From: Dendrophyllia cribrosa
Taxonomy: Eukaryota > Cnidaria > Anthozoa > Scleractinia > Dendrophylliidae
Direction of reading: 5' to 3'
DNA length: 64,000 nt
Assembly (NCBI GenBank): GCA_024195265.1
Contig: JAJLRJ010000006.1
Location: 4,000,407 to 4,064,406 of the forward strand
The notes beneath the pieces are model-generated. The model ran no database searches, was not told the origin of the DNA, and worked only from the letters and a program-made list of their open reading frames with translations. The position numbers and the translations under genes were made by a program. This document shows, in pieces, positions 50,206 to 60,450 of this stretch (the first letter of the stretch is position 1; the number at the start of each line of letters is the position of its first letter).

Positions 50206-50963
50206 CCTTACCATAGGATATGTAAACGTGGAAAGAACTATTTCTTTTATAAATTAAGCGTTCAAATAATTTTTGCAGCTTCTACCGTCACACAGCTTCA
50301 AAAGGACACAAAACAAAAACACGAAGAAGGAAAGTCTCCTCGAAGTATAATTTCTTTGCCAAAACAGCAGCCAAAGGCATTTTATTTTCAAATAGCCTTG
50401 TAACCTCTACTTAGATTAAATTTGTAACCTTACGGAGATATATGACGAAACTTTCGTTCTTTAAAAATAAGTTTGGTATTTCCTTCGGACGTTATAAGGA
50501 TAATAAAATGAAGAGCCACTTAAACAAATTAAATTTCGTGTGGAAGGTTTGTCGCCATTTTTATTGTTCCTTTAAAAAGCCCAAGTTGCACGTACACAAT
50601 GTTACATGTTACAATTGCCATGCAACTTGTCTCGTGAAAATAATTGTGTACAAGTTGAAAAAATGACGCAAAATGTCACATCCATGCTGGGCTGTGATTG
50701 GATGACATAATCGGAGTGTGGCGAAACAAGTTGCAACAGCCATGTTACACGTACACTAAACAGTATTTTTGTTGTGTAACTTGAAGAAATTTGTAATAGA
50801 AAGTAGAAAACGATTATAATTCCGAAAGTAACAGGGGACGCTACTTTCTGAAGAAGAGCTTTATGAGCTCTGACGAGGAGTTAAAAACATTCGTAGGGAC
50901 TGTGTACTAGGTTATGCATGGTTGGGTATAAAAGTGTTTAATATATAGGCCCAATCAAGATCT
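50206..50963. other. No feature recognised
   Basis: AT-rich sequence with GTTACA/TGTAAC words near 50600-50770 that look like an old inverted repeat. No gene was seen. Confidence 0.4.
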
Positions 50964-51163
50964 TTAACCGCAATAGCATCAAGGTTAGCTACAGCTGTAT
51001 GGACAACATGGCCAACATCATCAAACGCCACAATGCCAAAATCCTCAGATCTAACGTACCCAACACACCCAAGAAGTCGTGTAGTTGTAGAAATAAAGAT
51101 AATTGCCCTCTTAACGGCGCGTGTGTCACTTCCAACCTTGTGTACAAAGCAACACGGTTGTGA
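50964..51163 (+). pseudogene. Penelope-like retroelement fragment (linker before GIY-YIG domain)
   Basis: One frame reads NRNSIKVSYSCMDNMANIIK then RHNAKIL and SCSCRNKDNCPLNGACVTSN then LVYKAT. The VSYSCM...NMxxII pattern followed by CxCRNKxxCPLxGxC and VYKAT is the junction between reverse transcriptase and GIY-YIG endonuclease in Penelope-like elements. It runs into a stop directly after VYKATRL. The flanking RT is absent, so it is a short relic. Confidence 0.7.
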
Positions 51164-51400
51164 CGATAAGTTTTGCCGCTCCAAGCGCTTGAAAGGAAAC
51201 TTAAGGCTTTAAGGACTTCAAAGCGGGAAATGTAGCGCTTTCTAACTTGGAGAAAATAACTCAGCAACTCGCTTGGCCCACGGGAAAGGAACTTGTCACG
51301 AGTTCCAAAGTAACTCTGGGATCTACAAAAACTGGAAACAAGGACGCACACTGAGAAGTTGGACTTCAACTCCGTTTAATCTTCAGTAAATCTAAATCTC

Positions 51401-51705
51401 TGAGATGTAACTCTCCGTAGTAGTGAGATGTAAATCCCCGTCGTAGTGAGATGTAAATCTTCGTAGTTTTGAGATGTAAATCTCCGTAGAAGTGAGATGT
51501 AAATCTCCGTAGAAGAGAGATGTATTAAATCTCCGTAGAAGTGAGATGTAAATCTCCGTATACGTAGAAGTGAGATGTAAATCTCCGTAGAAGTGAGATG
51601 TAAATCTCCGTAGAAGTGAGATGTAAATCTCCGTCGTAGTGAGATGTAAATCGCCGTCGTAGTGAGATGTAAATCGCCGTCGTAGTGAGATGTAAATCAT
51701 CTTAC
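51401..51705. repeat. 23-bp minisatellite (about 13 copies)
   Basis: The unit GAGATGTAAATCTCCGTAG plus AAGT is repeated with variants (CGTCGTAGT). A period of 23 means every frame is visited, so the long ORFs across it are not genes. Confidence 0.95.
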
Positions 51706-52146
51706 AAGGACTAGAGCGCTATATTTATGCCAATCGATTAACGATTGCATAATTCTAAATACAATACACGTAAGCTGGATACACAACTACAACCAGTACA
51801 ACTAATGTTTGTTATCTTAATGAGCCAAAACCTCGATCTGTAATTAAGCTGTATACTCATCTTTGGAAGCTAAATAAGGTTAACGAACCTAGGACCTGAT
51901 TTGTATGTTCAGTTATTAAAGAGGCTGAATAAATACTAACGGTCCTAGTTTTAATTAACAATAAACTTTATATATTCCGTTACGAAGTTGAGCAAAGACA
52001 GCTTACTTTTAACTTAGGTGGACTTATACAATTCGGCTTGCTAAAGAGGATCCAGTAGTTACTGATTACAAAACTAAGCGTCGATTAAAGATATTAAACT
52101 AAGCGTTGATTAAAGGACACCCTAAGAGTTCCGACTTTTTATAATT

Positions 52147-52575
52147 GGCCGTTTTTATGCTAGAGACGTTAAAGTCGTCTAGACGTATTTAACGTCTCAG
52201 ACGTTAAATGCGTCTGGAATAAAAACGGGACGCATTAAAGTTGACGGCCAAACAGAGAAAACACAAGATTTTCTTAAAAAAGCTATTCTCGGAAGTGACT
52301 GGACACGACTACACTCGTCGCCAAATAAATTTTAAGAGCACGAATATACAAATAGGGCTAAATTCTTCCCAGTTAAGACCGTCTCGTTTTTATACTAGAC
52401 GTATTTAAAGTCGTCTGTTGAGTGCGTCTGAACGACGCACTTAAAATAAGACGTTAAAGTCGTCAGACGTTAAATCTGTCTGGCTTATTTTCCGTTTTTA
52501 TACTGAGACGTTAAAGTCGTCTCAGACGATGTTAACGTCTCAGACGATATTAACGTCTCTAGCATAAAAACGGCC
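52147..52575. mobile_element. 429-bp MITE rich in GACGTTA/TAACGTC
   Basis: The ends GGCCGTTTTTATGCTAGAGA and the inverse are perfect for about 26 bp, flanked by ATT. Many GTCGTCTCAGACG and TTAACGTCTC words lie inside. Confidence 0.85.
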
Positions 52576-53144
52576 ATTCCTAAGTTTGTTCAAGAGCACA
52601 TTATAGTGATTCTTATTTGTTCAGTCGTGTGCCTTATTTGTTCGGGTTCTTTCGGTTAAAGATAATTTCTTAAAAGTATTAACTAGCGTAGAAGTCCTAT
52701 TTTTATATTTTTATATTTCGCTTTTTGAATCCTTGGGTTTTGTCTCCTCACACGGTCTCTGCCCAAGGTCACGATGAAAAAATCTACATCGGAAGGACCG
52801 AACACCCACTCAAGACTCGCTTAATCGTCCTCTTACTTTGTTTCCCGGTACATGTAACAGCAAAACTGTCAGTATAAAAATTTCGAAGAAAATTATTTTT
52901 TCTTCGATGGTACATTGACACTAAATTTTTTATCTAAATTGTCCTCTGTGTTTGTTTCCAGGTCATGATTTACAGACGTCATGTTGTTGTCATGGGCTGA
53001 TTCTTTCATACCGTATGAAAAAAAAATAATCATCATCATTTTCACCTGCATCATCGGCGCAACATACATTTTATTCTAGAATATACCAAAGAACTTGAAA
53101 AGAAGTCACAGACACACAGAAATAAGATAGCGGACTTCAGGAAA
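52576..53144 (+). other. Upstream region of gene B
   Basis: A conserved acceptor (GTCCTCTGTGTTTGTTTCCAG at 52941-52961) aligns with the one before gene A, so a 5' UTR exon probably starts at 52962. No promoter motif could be assigned. Confidence 0.5.
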
Positions 53145-53522
53145 ATGTCCCAATTTGTTCTATATCTTTTTTGTCTTCTTGTGACGCATTTCAAATTGGC
53201 GTACCACAGCCAACATCATATTGACGGAAGCAGCGGATTAAAGCGAGCCGTTATTGTAACGGGAGCGGCTCATGTGTCGTACGGAAACTTTGTAGCCGAT
53301 AAGTTTCATCGACTTCAAGTATCAGTTGGTTCATCGACTACTGTAATGAGCTACAGAGAATGCGCTATGAACTGTGTTAACACTCCGACATGTGCTTCGT
53401 TTAACGTCGCATCTTCGCCTGATGTAGATGGGAAATTCTTATGCGAGCTGTTGAACGAAGATAAGTACAATAGCCTTACTCAACTTATTAGCTCACAGGA
53501 ATATCACCATTTTAGCATCAAG
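53145..53522 (+). CDS. Gene B exon 1: signal peptide and PAN/apple domain
   Basis: It encodes 126 residues starting [20 protein letters not shown]. The PAN-like Cys are in [18 protein letters not shown] and [12 protein letters not shown]. The start lies one codon group later than in gene A (MRKVSQ). Donor GTAAGC, phase 0. Confidence 0.9.
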
Positions 53523-56500
53523 GTAAGCATCGATCTCTTGGTCTTCTGTTAACAGTGGCTAGGTATACAAAACTAAAAAAGTTCTGCCGGAAAACTTGCT
53601 AAATAAGAGCTAACAAGAATATATTTTGTTTACAGACAGCTTGTTCTAGTTATCCTTGCAAAAACAATGGCAAGTGTGTTCCAAATTACGATAATAATCA
53701 ATACCATTGTGACTGTGCCCGGGGGTATGAAGGACGTCACTGCGAAACAGGTGAACTTTAATAGAATAGAAAATAAAAGGGACGGAGCCAAGTCTCTGTA
53801 TTGGAGAGGTGTCCGTATTGCGCAGGTCATGGGTATGACGTTATAATAAAGGTTTCAGTGTACTTCCAAACTGCAAACGGTCCAAATATTAATTCTTTTA
53901 GTAAGTTGTGGCATTGGTTTTAACCGATTTGTTTTATTTAACGTAAATTAGCTCATAGCAATCGGAGTGTGTACTGCAAGTTATTGATCATAGACAAAGA
54001 AATCGATGACAATTGATGGCAATCAGTGTTAAGTAATGATGTAAAATAGCTACTGACAGCTTTTATCGAACAAATACTGGAGCAACTATTTTATTTTATG
54101 ACAAAAAAGAATTGAATGCAATGCGATAATTAATAATTCTGAAAATTGAAAATTGTGTTTTACCCTGCCCTTTAATGAGGAACTGCCATGACTGCAGTTT
54201 CCGTAATGAAGAGATGAAGTTTATATAAATTTACTCTCCGCGGGCGAAACTTTGTGTCCGATGTCTGTATTACAGAAGGTCCATATTATATGAAGACTTT
54301 ACCGGGAGGAAATGAAGTGTCCGTAATAGAGGGGTATCCGTAGGAGAGAGGTGTCCACTGAAGGAGAGGTTTTACTGTAATCCGGGGAGTCCGTTAGTTT
54401 GCGTGTACACGTCCGAGGGTTAACATATTTTCCTAAGTAATTTGTACAAACTCTTGCTCTATAATACGTCGTAAATTAATGGCGTACACCTCCCTACACT
54501 TTCCAATGGGAGATACAATGATCAATTACATAGAAATGGCAATTATATTAAAAGGTATCATTTAAGTATCATGCAGATAACAAAACATAGCATAGTTATG
54601 TTTTATGTTTTTTTCTAAATAAACTATTTTTATTTAGAAGGTCAACGAAAAATATCAAGTGGCTAGTAATAGTTACCAGAATTTTCCATCACCTATACTT
54701 TAATGGATCAATACTATAATTCTTTATCAGTTGATGCTTCAGTAATGGTATCAAACAAATGCTCAATCATTGGTGAACACGTTGTGGTCTCTTATATGAC
54801 GTAACAGGTTACCATAATAACAGTATAAACTGTTAAAAACACTATTTAATTTTAGCTTTACGTGCGTATAACTAAAAAACGAGCTGGATGACCCCCATTT
54901 TTATTATCGAATTGTAATTGGCATGTTAAGATACAACTTTTTGCAAAGTTTAAAAACGTTCTGTACATAGGGTTCAGAGTTAAATTTTCAATTTTGGTTC
55001 ACCTTAAATTTTCGAAAATTTAAGGTGGCTCTGAACCCTATGTACAGAATTTTTTCAAACTTTGCAAAAAGTTGTATCTTAACATGCCAATTACAATTCG
55101 ACAATAAAAAATGGGGGTCATCCAGCTCGTTTTTTAGTTATAAGCACGTATAGCTAAAATTAAGGGGGTTTTAACAGGTTATAATGTTACTATGGTAACC
55201 TGTTACATCATAAAAGAGACCACAACTGGTTCACCAATGATTGGGTATTTGTTTGATACCATTATTGTAGTACTGACTTATAATGTCACCAGTATGAATC
55301 CATCAAAATGTAAGTACTGGAAATTACTAGAAACTGTTGTGAGCCACCTTAAACACCGCACCCTAAAAGGGAAAATCATGAGGTTATCGCTAAATAAAAA
55401 AACAATTTCCCCAACTAAAATGTCTTAGTTTGTAATGTGCACAAATCCCTTACAAAAAGTAAAAAAAATGATTTAAAATGTCCTTTACTTGTACTTATTT
55501 TTCATGCAGAAAGCCTATGTGACGTACACGGTAGTGATAGATTGGAATGTGGGTGGCCTGGGATCCAAAGTGAAGGTTGCCTGGCTAGGGGATGCTGCTG
55601 GGATTATTATGAATCGAACGCATCCATCAGCTGCTTTAGTCGTTTGTAAGTTAAGTCCTTCATTTTATATTTAGTTTAATTTAACCCTTGAACTCCCAAG
55701 AGTGCCAAAACTCAAAATTCAAGAAAAATCTCAAATTCCATTTTTTAAAAACTGAAAAATAAATGGTACCATGCAAAAGTACTGCTGAAGAGGTTTCATT
55801 TGACTGGTCACACCATAGGATTTCATTGACAGACTAAAAAGTTAGAACAAATGGTACCATGCAAACGTACTGCTGAAGAGATTTCATTTGACTGGTCACA
55901 CCATAGGATGTCATCGACAGACTCAAAAGTTAAACCACACTACATGTCTCCGTTATTGACTCTGGGAGTGCAAGGTTAATGAATAATAGTATACTGATCG
56001 TAACAATCAACATTTCCTTAAATGTGATTGGTTTATGAACCTAGCCCTCTAGATTTTCCTGTAATTTACTTGCAAAGTTGTAATCGGACAATGTAATCGG
56101 ACAGCTTGTTGTGATCGGACAATGTGATCGGACAGTTTCTTAAGCCAATCACATTTACAGCTAAAGGCTAAATGATCCAATCACATCATTTAATACAATC
56201 ACTATGGCAACAGCAAAGTTGTAATCGGAGAATACCACTTTTGCAGATGAAATTGTCAGTATTAACGCTTTCGATTGATAAAAATCCTTTCTCTAAGTTG
56301 TTCTCTTGAACTTCTTCTGATTTATTTTTCATGATTATTTGTTCTTGGAAATCAGAGACTGCAATGGTTTAATGATTAATTGATAATAGGACTTCGTGTC
56401 GTCCAACTCTATTTGTAATCATACTTGTGATTAACAAGTCGGATTATCGCTACGCGGTCACCGATTTTGTTATCATTCGTATGATTTCAGATCGAATTGG

Positions 56501-58559
56501 ACTCCACTCAGTCGTATTACCATTATCAATAACTGAATAACAACATACTCAACAATAATATTACCTATTATTAGAACTTAAAAGGCGCGAAACCAAATGC
56601 GTATGCCTTGTTTGTGTAAAAAAATTGGACATAATGGGTAAAACCGATATAGACTTAAATTCAAGCGCGGCTTCGGCTATTTTCATTTTGCTTATTTATT
56701 TTGCAGGGACAAGATATGTGAAAGTGATAACCCGGCTGCCAGAAAGGGATGTGGGTGGGCAGGGATCACTCAAGAAGAATGCTCGACTATGAGGGGTTGT
56801 TGCTGGGACTCTTCTGTGAGTGGAGTACCCTGGTGCTTTTATGGACCGTAAGTTTACTGTTTTAGTAATCTCCACCTTTGATAATTACATTGCTTTTTTC
56901 TACAATCAATTAAGACAAGCTTTATCCAATATTCAGCAAACCGATAACAACACAATATAAAACTACAACGCGGCATGATTAAAATATTGAAAAAATAATT
57001 AAGTGACAGTGTTCCATATTCGCGGTCGTCTGAGACCCTAACTTAAAATCTTATGGACGAGTACAATAAGTCAAAAAGTTGTCCTTTGGTCAAATAGATT
57101 TGACTTGCTCTCAAGTAGATTAAGCCCTGGTTCTAGATCACTTGTGATTCTTAAGCACATTTTCTAGAAAAAATGGATACAAATATACAAAACATAATAT
57201 ACAAAACCTTTCCTAAATTTGCATTTGAGGCATACACAAGTTTGACTATTCACAAAATGGTGAATACAGCAGCTTAAATGCAAACTCTACTCTTAACCCT
57301 ATTTAGCCGGGGGGGGGGGAGGCACAAAGTCCCTACTGACTTTCGACATTCATAACTTTATTAATATTAAAGCACATGTCACCAAACTTCGTGACTTTAT
57401 TAAAATTTATCTGGCAACAACTTGGTATGACATTTTATGTTCACGTGACTTGATATTTTCATTGCAACGAGATTTTGATACAATTCTTGCAAACGTCGTT
57501 TCAAAAGCACTGTACTAAATAAATCGAACTATAAATTATTGGTATAATAGTCGAACTATCTTCCAATATAACAAAGCCAGGTACAGAAGAATAAACCTTT
57601 TGGTTTTCATTTTCCTAATTCTATTTCACAGGGACTATCCGATTTTTCGATGCACAGCCGTGCAGCCCTCTGAAAGATCAAATTGTGGGTATGGAGGGAT
57701 CACCAAGAAAACATGCATAAAGGATAGGGGTTGTTGCTGGGACGATTCTGTGAGAGGTGTGCCGTGGTGCTTTTACCCAGAGTAAGTTTACTGTTTTATG
57801 TAATGTTTACTTTAAATTATTACAATCCTTACAAACATTTCTGAGTTCTTTCAATGATCTGTCATTTCAAAGCCGAAACGAGTTCAAATGACTGCAAAAA
57901 CGCATTTCTGATTGTGAAAAACCAAAACGCTGTGTTGATCGAACTATACCTTGTTGATATTATCGTCGAACCATCTTTCAACAGCTACTTGGAATTCTAG
58001 CCGATCTTCAAAAACCTTGCGTAGTTCCCAAAAATGGCTTGGAGACGTTTCCGTAATCTTTGGACAATCTTGAAAGAATTTTCTGCCATTTTGGAAAACT
58101 ATATAGCAAATTTGAAGAAAAACCCGAAAACTGTGCTTACTTCTAAGTGTCTGTTTATGTGGATCACCTTCCTACCTCCGGCCTCTCATAAATCTCTCAA
58201 CACAATTTTGCATTAACACGAGAAACCCAAAGATGTCCGGCTGGCAGTGTGACCGGCCAGTATCTCAATACAGTGGTAAGGGTGGGCCGAAGCCCCTTTT
58301 TCAAAGAGATAGGATACGAGTGTGATATTTACCGATATTTGGCATTTTTTACTTTTATAGGCTCCTGCTTTTCGTTATCGATATTATGACTTCGTCGCTT
58401 TAAGGTAGAGTCCTAGGTTAACTGGGTCAAGAAAACGATTATTCTTGGCATCGATATTGGTCTGACTATCATTATTAGTATACAGTTTGAGGGTCTGGAT
58501 GGGGGTGCTGGAATCGGTAATAAACGTTTTGCATTTTCTTTTACAGGGATCCAGCATGA
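53145..58559 (+). CDS. Gene B: secreted PAN-EGF-trefoil protein (complete)
   Basis: Six exons (53145-53522, 53636-53750, 55510-55645, 56707-56847, 57632-57781, 58547-58559) join without a break into 310 residues. There is a signal peptide (about 1-22), a PAN/apple-like region with four Cys (to 126), one six-Cys EGF (127-164) and three P-type trefoil domains (about 168-205, 214-258, 264-306), each with six Cys and the GCCWD motif. Trefoil domains occur in secreted, protease-resistant mucosal proteins; PAN and EGF are adhesion modules. I infer a secreted mucus, matrix or defence lectin-like role. The last exon adds only four codons before TGA. Exons 1 and 2 are close copies of those in gene A. 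Confidence 0.9.
53636..53750 (+). CDS. Gene B exon 2: EGF domain
   Basis: Same length and phase as gene A exon 2. It encodes [12 protein letters not shown] and [13 protein letters not shown]. Intron 1 before it is only 113 bp. Confidence 0.93.
53751..55509 (+). other. Gene B intron 2
   Basis: A 1.76-kb intron carrying the TTAA-flanked element 55024-55348 and its inverted partner at about 54700-55010. No EGF or F5/8C exon is present. Confidence 0.7.
54700..55348. mobile_element. Pair of inverted TTAA-type elements meeting head to head
   Basis: The right element (55024-55348) starts GGTGGCTCTGAACCC and ends GTGAGCCACC, with TTAA at 55020-55023 and 55349-55352. An inverted copy of its interior (GACCCCCATTTTT, ACGAGCTGG, GTAACAGGTTACCAT) occupies about 54700-55010, so the two together form a palindrome centred near 55010. 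Confidence 0.85.
55510..55645 (+). CDS. Gene B exon 3: trefoil domain 1
   Basis: It encodes [20 protein letters not shown] then [20 protein letters not shown]. Acceptor CATGCAG, donor TTT|GTAAGT. A variant trefoil with NASISC in place of the usual VPWC. Confidence 0.88.
55685..55975 (+). mobile_element. Complete piggyBac-type MITE with internal 88-bp repeats
   Basis: CCCTTGAACTCCCAAGAGTG at the left and CTCTGGGAGTGCAAGG at the right are inverted tips lying directly inside TTAA (55681-55684 and 55976-55979). The interior has about two copies of the 88-bp unit (GGTACCATGCAAAAGTACTG, CTGGTCACACCATAGG). The TTAA target and CCC start fit piggyBac. This copy defines the ends of the family seen at 1735 and 8466. 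Confidence 0.9.
55980..56706 (+). other. Gene B intron 3 (rest)
   Basis: It contains GTGATCGGACAATGTGATCGG direct repeats near 56085-56135. Nothing else was recognised. Confidence 0.5.
56707..56847 (+). CDS. Gene B exon 4: trefoil domain 2
   Basis: It encodes [20 protein letters not shown] then [20 protein letters not shown] and FYGP. A classic six-Cys P-type trefoil. Phase 2 to phase 2. Confidence 0.93.
56848..57631 (+). other. Gene B intron 4
   Basis: AT-rich, with a G run near 57310. No element or exon was seen. Confidence 0.6.
57632..57781 (+). CDS. Gene B exon 5: trefoil domain 3
   Basis: It encodes [20 protein letters not shown] then [20 protein letters not shown] and CFYPE. It is closest to exon 4, so the last two trefoils are recent duplicates. 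Confidence 0.93.
57782..58546 (+). other. Gene B intron 5
   Basis: No repeat boundary or exon was recognised. It ends in a strong acceptor, TTTTCTTTTACAG. Confidence 0.6.
58547..58559 (+). CDS. Gene B exon 6: last four codons and stop
   Basis: GGATCCAGCATGA completes the split Glu codon and adds Asp-Pro-Ala, then TGA. AAATAAAAAC at about 58572 may be the polyadenylation signal. Confidence 0.8.
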
Positions 58560-59684
58560 AAAGAACCTTCAAATAAAAACTTCAACGACCACGCTCACGG
58601 GTCCATCTTACTTCAGTACTCAGCCCTAAACACATTTCACATAGCTTGCATCTTGCTTCCAATCTCACAACAATTCAAAAATGTCTCGATCACGGACCAA
58701 CAACCTAAACTCATTAAAACGAGCACGCTCAGCAAAACGATCCTATGAGTATATATAGGTTGGGGCAGGTTAAACGCTATATAACGCGTAACTCAATATG
58801 ATGTTACGGTATGTTTAAATTTTGAACACGGCTCGATATTTTTTAAAATACAGTATAGTATGTGTGATATTTATGGTCTGCAAACGCAGTTCAGTTGAAA
58901 ACTCAAAGAGAGTCAGAACAGATCTGAGGAACAGATCCATATTGAAGTTGACTTTTAGCGGCGTCACTACATGTTTTCCTTCAGAGTGGAATGTTTGGAG
59001 TCGTAATTTTAGAAATAAACTTCTCAAATTAAGACTTTCGATAAAGGATGCCAACCTCATCACAATTTCCGTTTAAAACAAAAACAAAGGAAAAGATAAG
59101 AAACCATTATTCCTTGTCTCCACCAAGATTTCTCACGGGTACAGTGGTTCAGCACCCTACACCAAGGCTACCACTAAATTCAAGACTTATTATAGTTAGG
59201 TTCAATTTCAATATTTTACCGTGTTTAATGTTGAAAAAGCCATTTGAAGTCCATAAAATTCACAAATTCCTTTCAAAAGAAGTGATCCCGCTTTAAGGAA
59301 CTGACCCCTCACAATGATAAGACGACATAATTATTACCAGTGTACTAGTATTGCAGCAAAGCAATGTATAACGTAGAAGCGGATAGCCTTTTAAGAGTTT
59401 CCTGTGTGACTTCTCTCTATGTATATCTTTATTTTTTATGTAATTTAATTGAGTTATGTTATTTATATGTATGGTATTCAGTGTATGTCACGCTAAGTAT
59501 ATTTGTGGAAATATTAATAAAATATTTAAAAAAAAAGGCTTCATAAAATGTGAATTCACCAAAACAGTTAATTCCTAGTTGTAGCCTGCAAATACAGTGT
59601 TCTTACCAGCCGCGGCCTTGCGGGGTTCTCGCAAACAAAAAAAAACAAATTGAAATGGCGCATAAAAAGCCAAGTAAATGCGCC
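58560..59684. other. 3' flank of gene B, nothing recognised
   Basis: No coding sequence or repeat boundary was found. An A-rich stretch with AATAAAATATTTAAAAAAAA lies at about 59517-59537. Confidence 0.5.
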
Positions 59685-59690
59685 CTTGAT

Positions 59691-60135
59691 GCCCGGGGGG
59701 AGTACTCTGCAAATTTTTGGGTGGGGGTGTGCCGCTGGGACTCTGAGACCCTTAACCTATACTACCATTTTAGCTGCATTTTGCAACCCTTTTCTAGACT
59801 AAACACCGAAAAATCCTACCCTATCCTAGACCTATTCCAGACTCGCTATTTTCCAGAAACTCGTTCACTATCACAGTTATTAGTTTACAAGGGTCAGTAA
59901 AAATGCCGTACTGTCCGCCGTACCGATTTTTAAATGCCATTTGCCAGTAAACCTTGTCTAGACTAAATTTCTTTCCACAACTAAACAGTTTCACAGAAAA
60001 TGATACCCTATTCTAGACCAAAAATCTCTGATAACTATACCCTATCCCAGACTAAAATGGCTGAAAACCATACCCTTCACTGCGGCACATACCTATATAG
60101 CTCATATACGGGAGTACCCCCCCCCCCCCCCGGGC
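59691..60135. mobile_element. G-run/C-run MITE, copy 3, TSD CTTGAT
   Basis: GCCCGGGGGGAGTACTC at the left and GGGAGTACCCCC...CCCGGGC at the right are inverted. CTTGAT is duplicated at 59685-59690 and 60136-60141. The interior has CTAGACTAAA and CCCTATCC words, as in the fragments at 2555-3010. This is the clearest copy for defining the ends. Confidence 0.9.
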
Positions 60136-60294
60136 CTTGATGGCGCACAAGCATATTCAGATCAGATTGACTTGTAGAAGTCAGTGAGCAATTTCTCGAT
60201 TGACAATCAAACACTTCTGTTTTTTTTCAGCTTGGTAATAAGTACAATTAAATGAAAACAATGCATCAAAAGTACCATTTGAAAAATAGAACAC

Positions 60295-60450
60295 AAACCG
60301 CGGTGATAAACATATTGACGTTTCGTATGCTACTACATACATTTTCAAAAGTGACCGTTACAGTGTTGAAAACTATACTTCAAACGTCAAGCGTCAAACG
60401 TCAAATTTTATAAAAAATGAATAAGTTCAATATGTTTATCACCGCGGTTT
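60295..60450. mobile_element. 156-bp MITE (AAACCGCGGTGATAAACA ends)
   Basis: AAACCGCGGTGATAAACATA and its exact inverse bound an interior with GACGTTTCGTATG and TCAAACGTCAAACGTC. Weaker pairing extends outward through CCATTTGAAA. Confidence 0.8.

Noticed and set aside
50912..51369. Minus-strand ORFs of 90 and 126 codons
   Set aside because: They are antisense to the Penelope-like fragment; the plus-strand frame carries the recognisable motifs.
51392..51700. 102-codon ORF with a repeated RRFTSH/EIYIS pattern
   Set aside because: It is the translation of a 23-bp minisatellite, which cycles through all frames.
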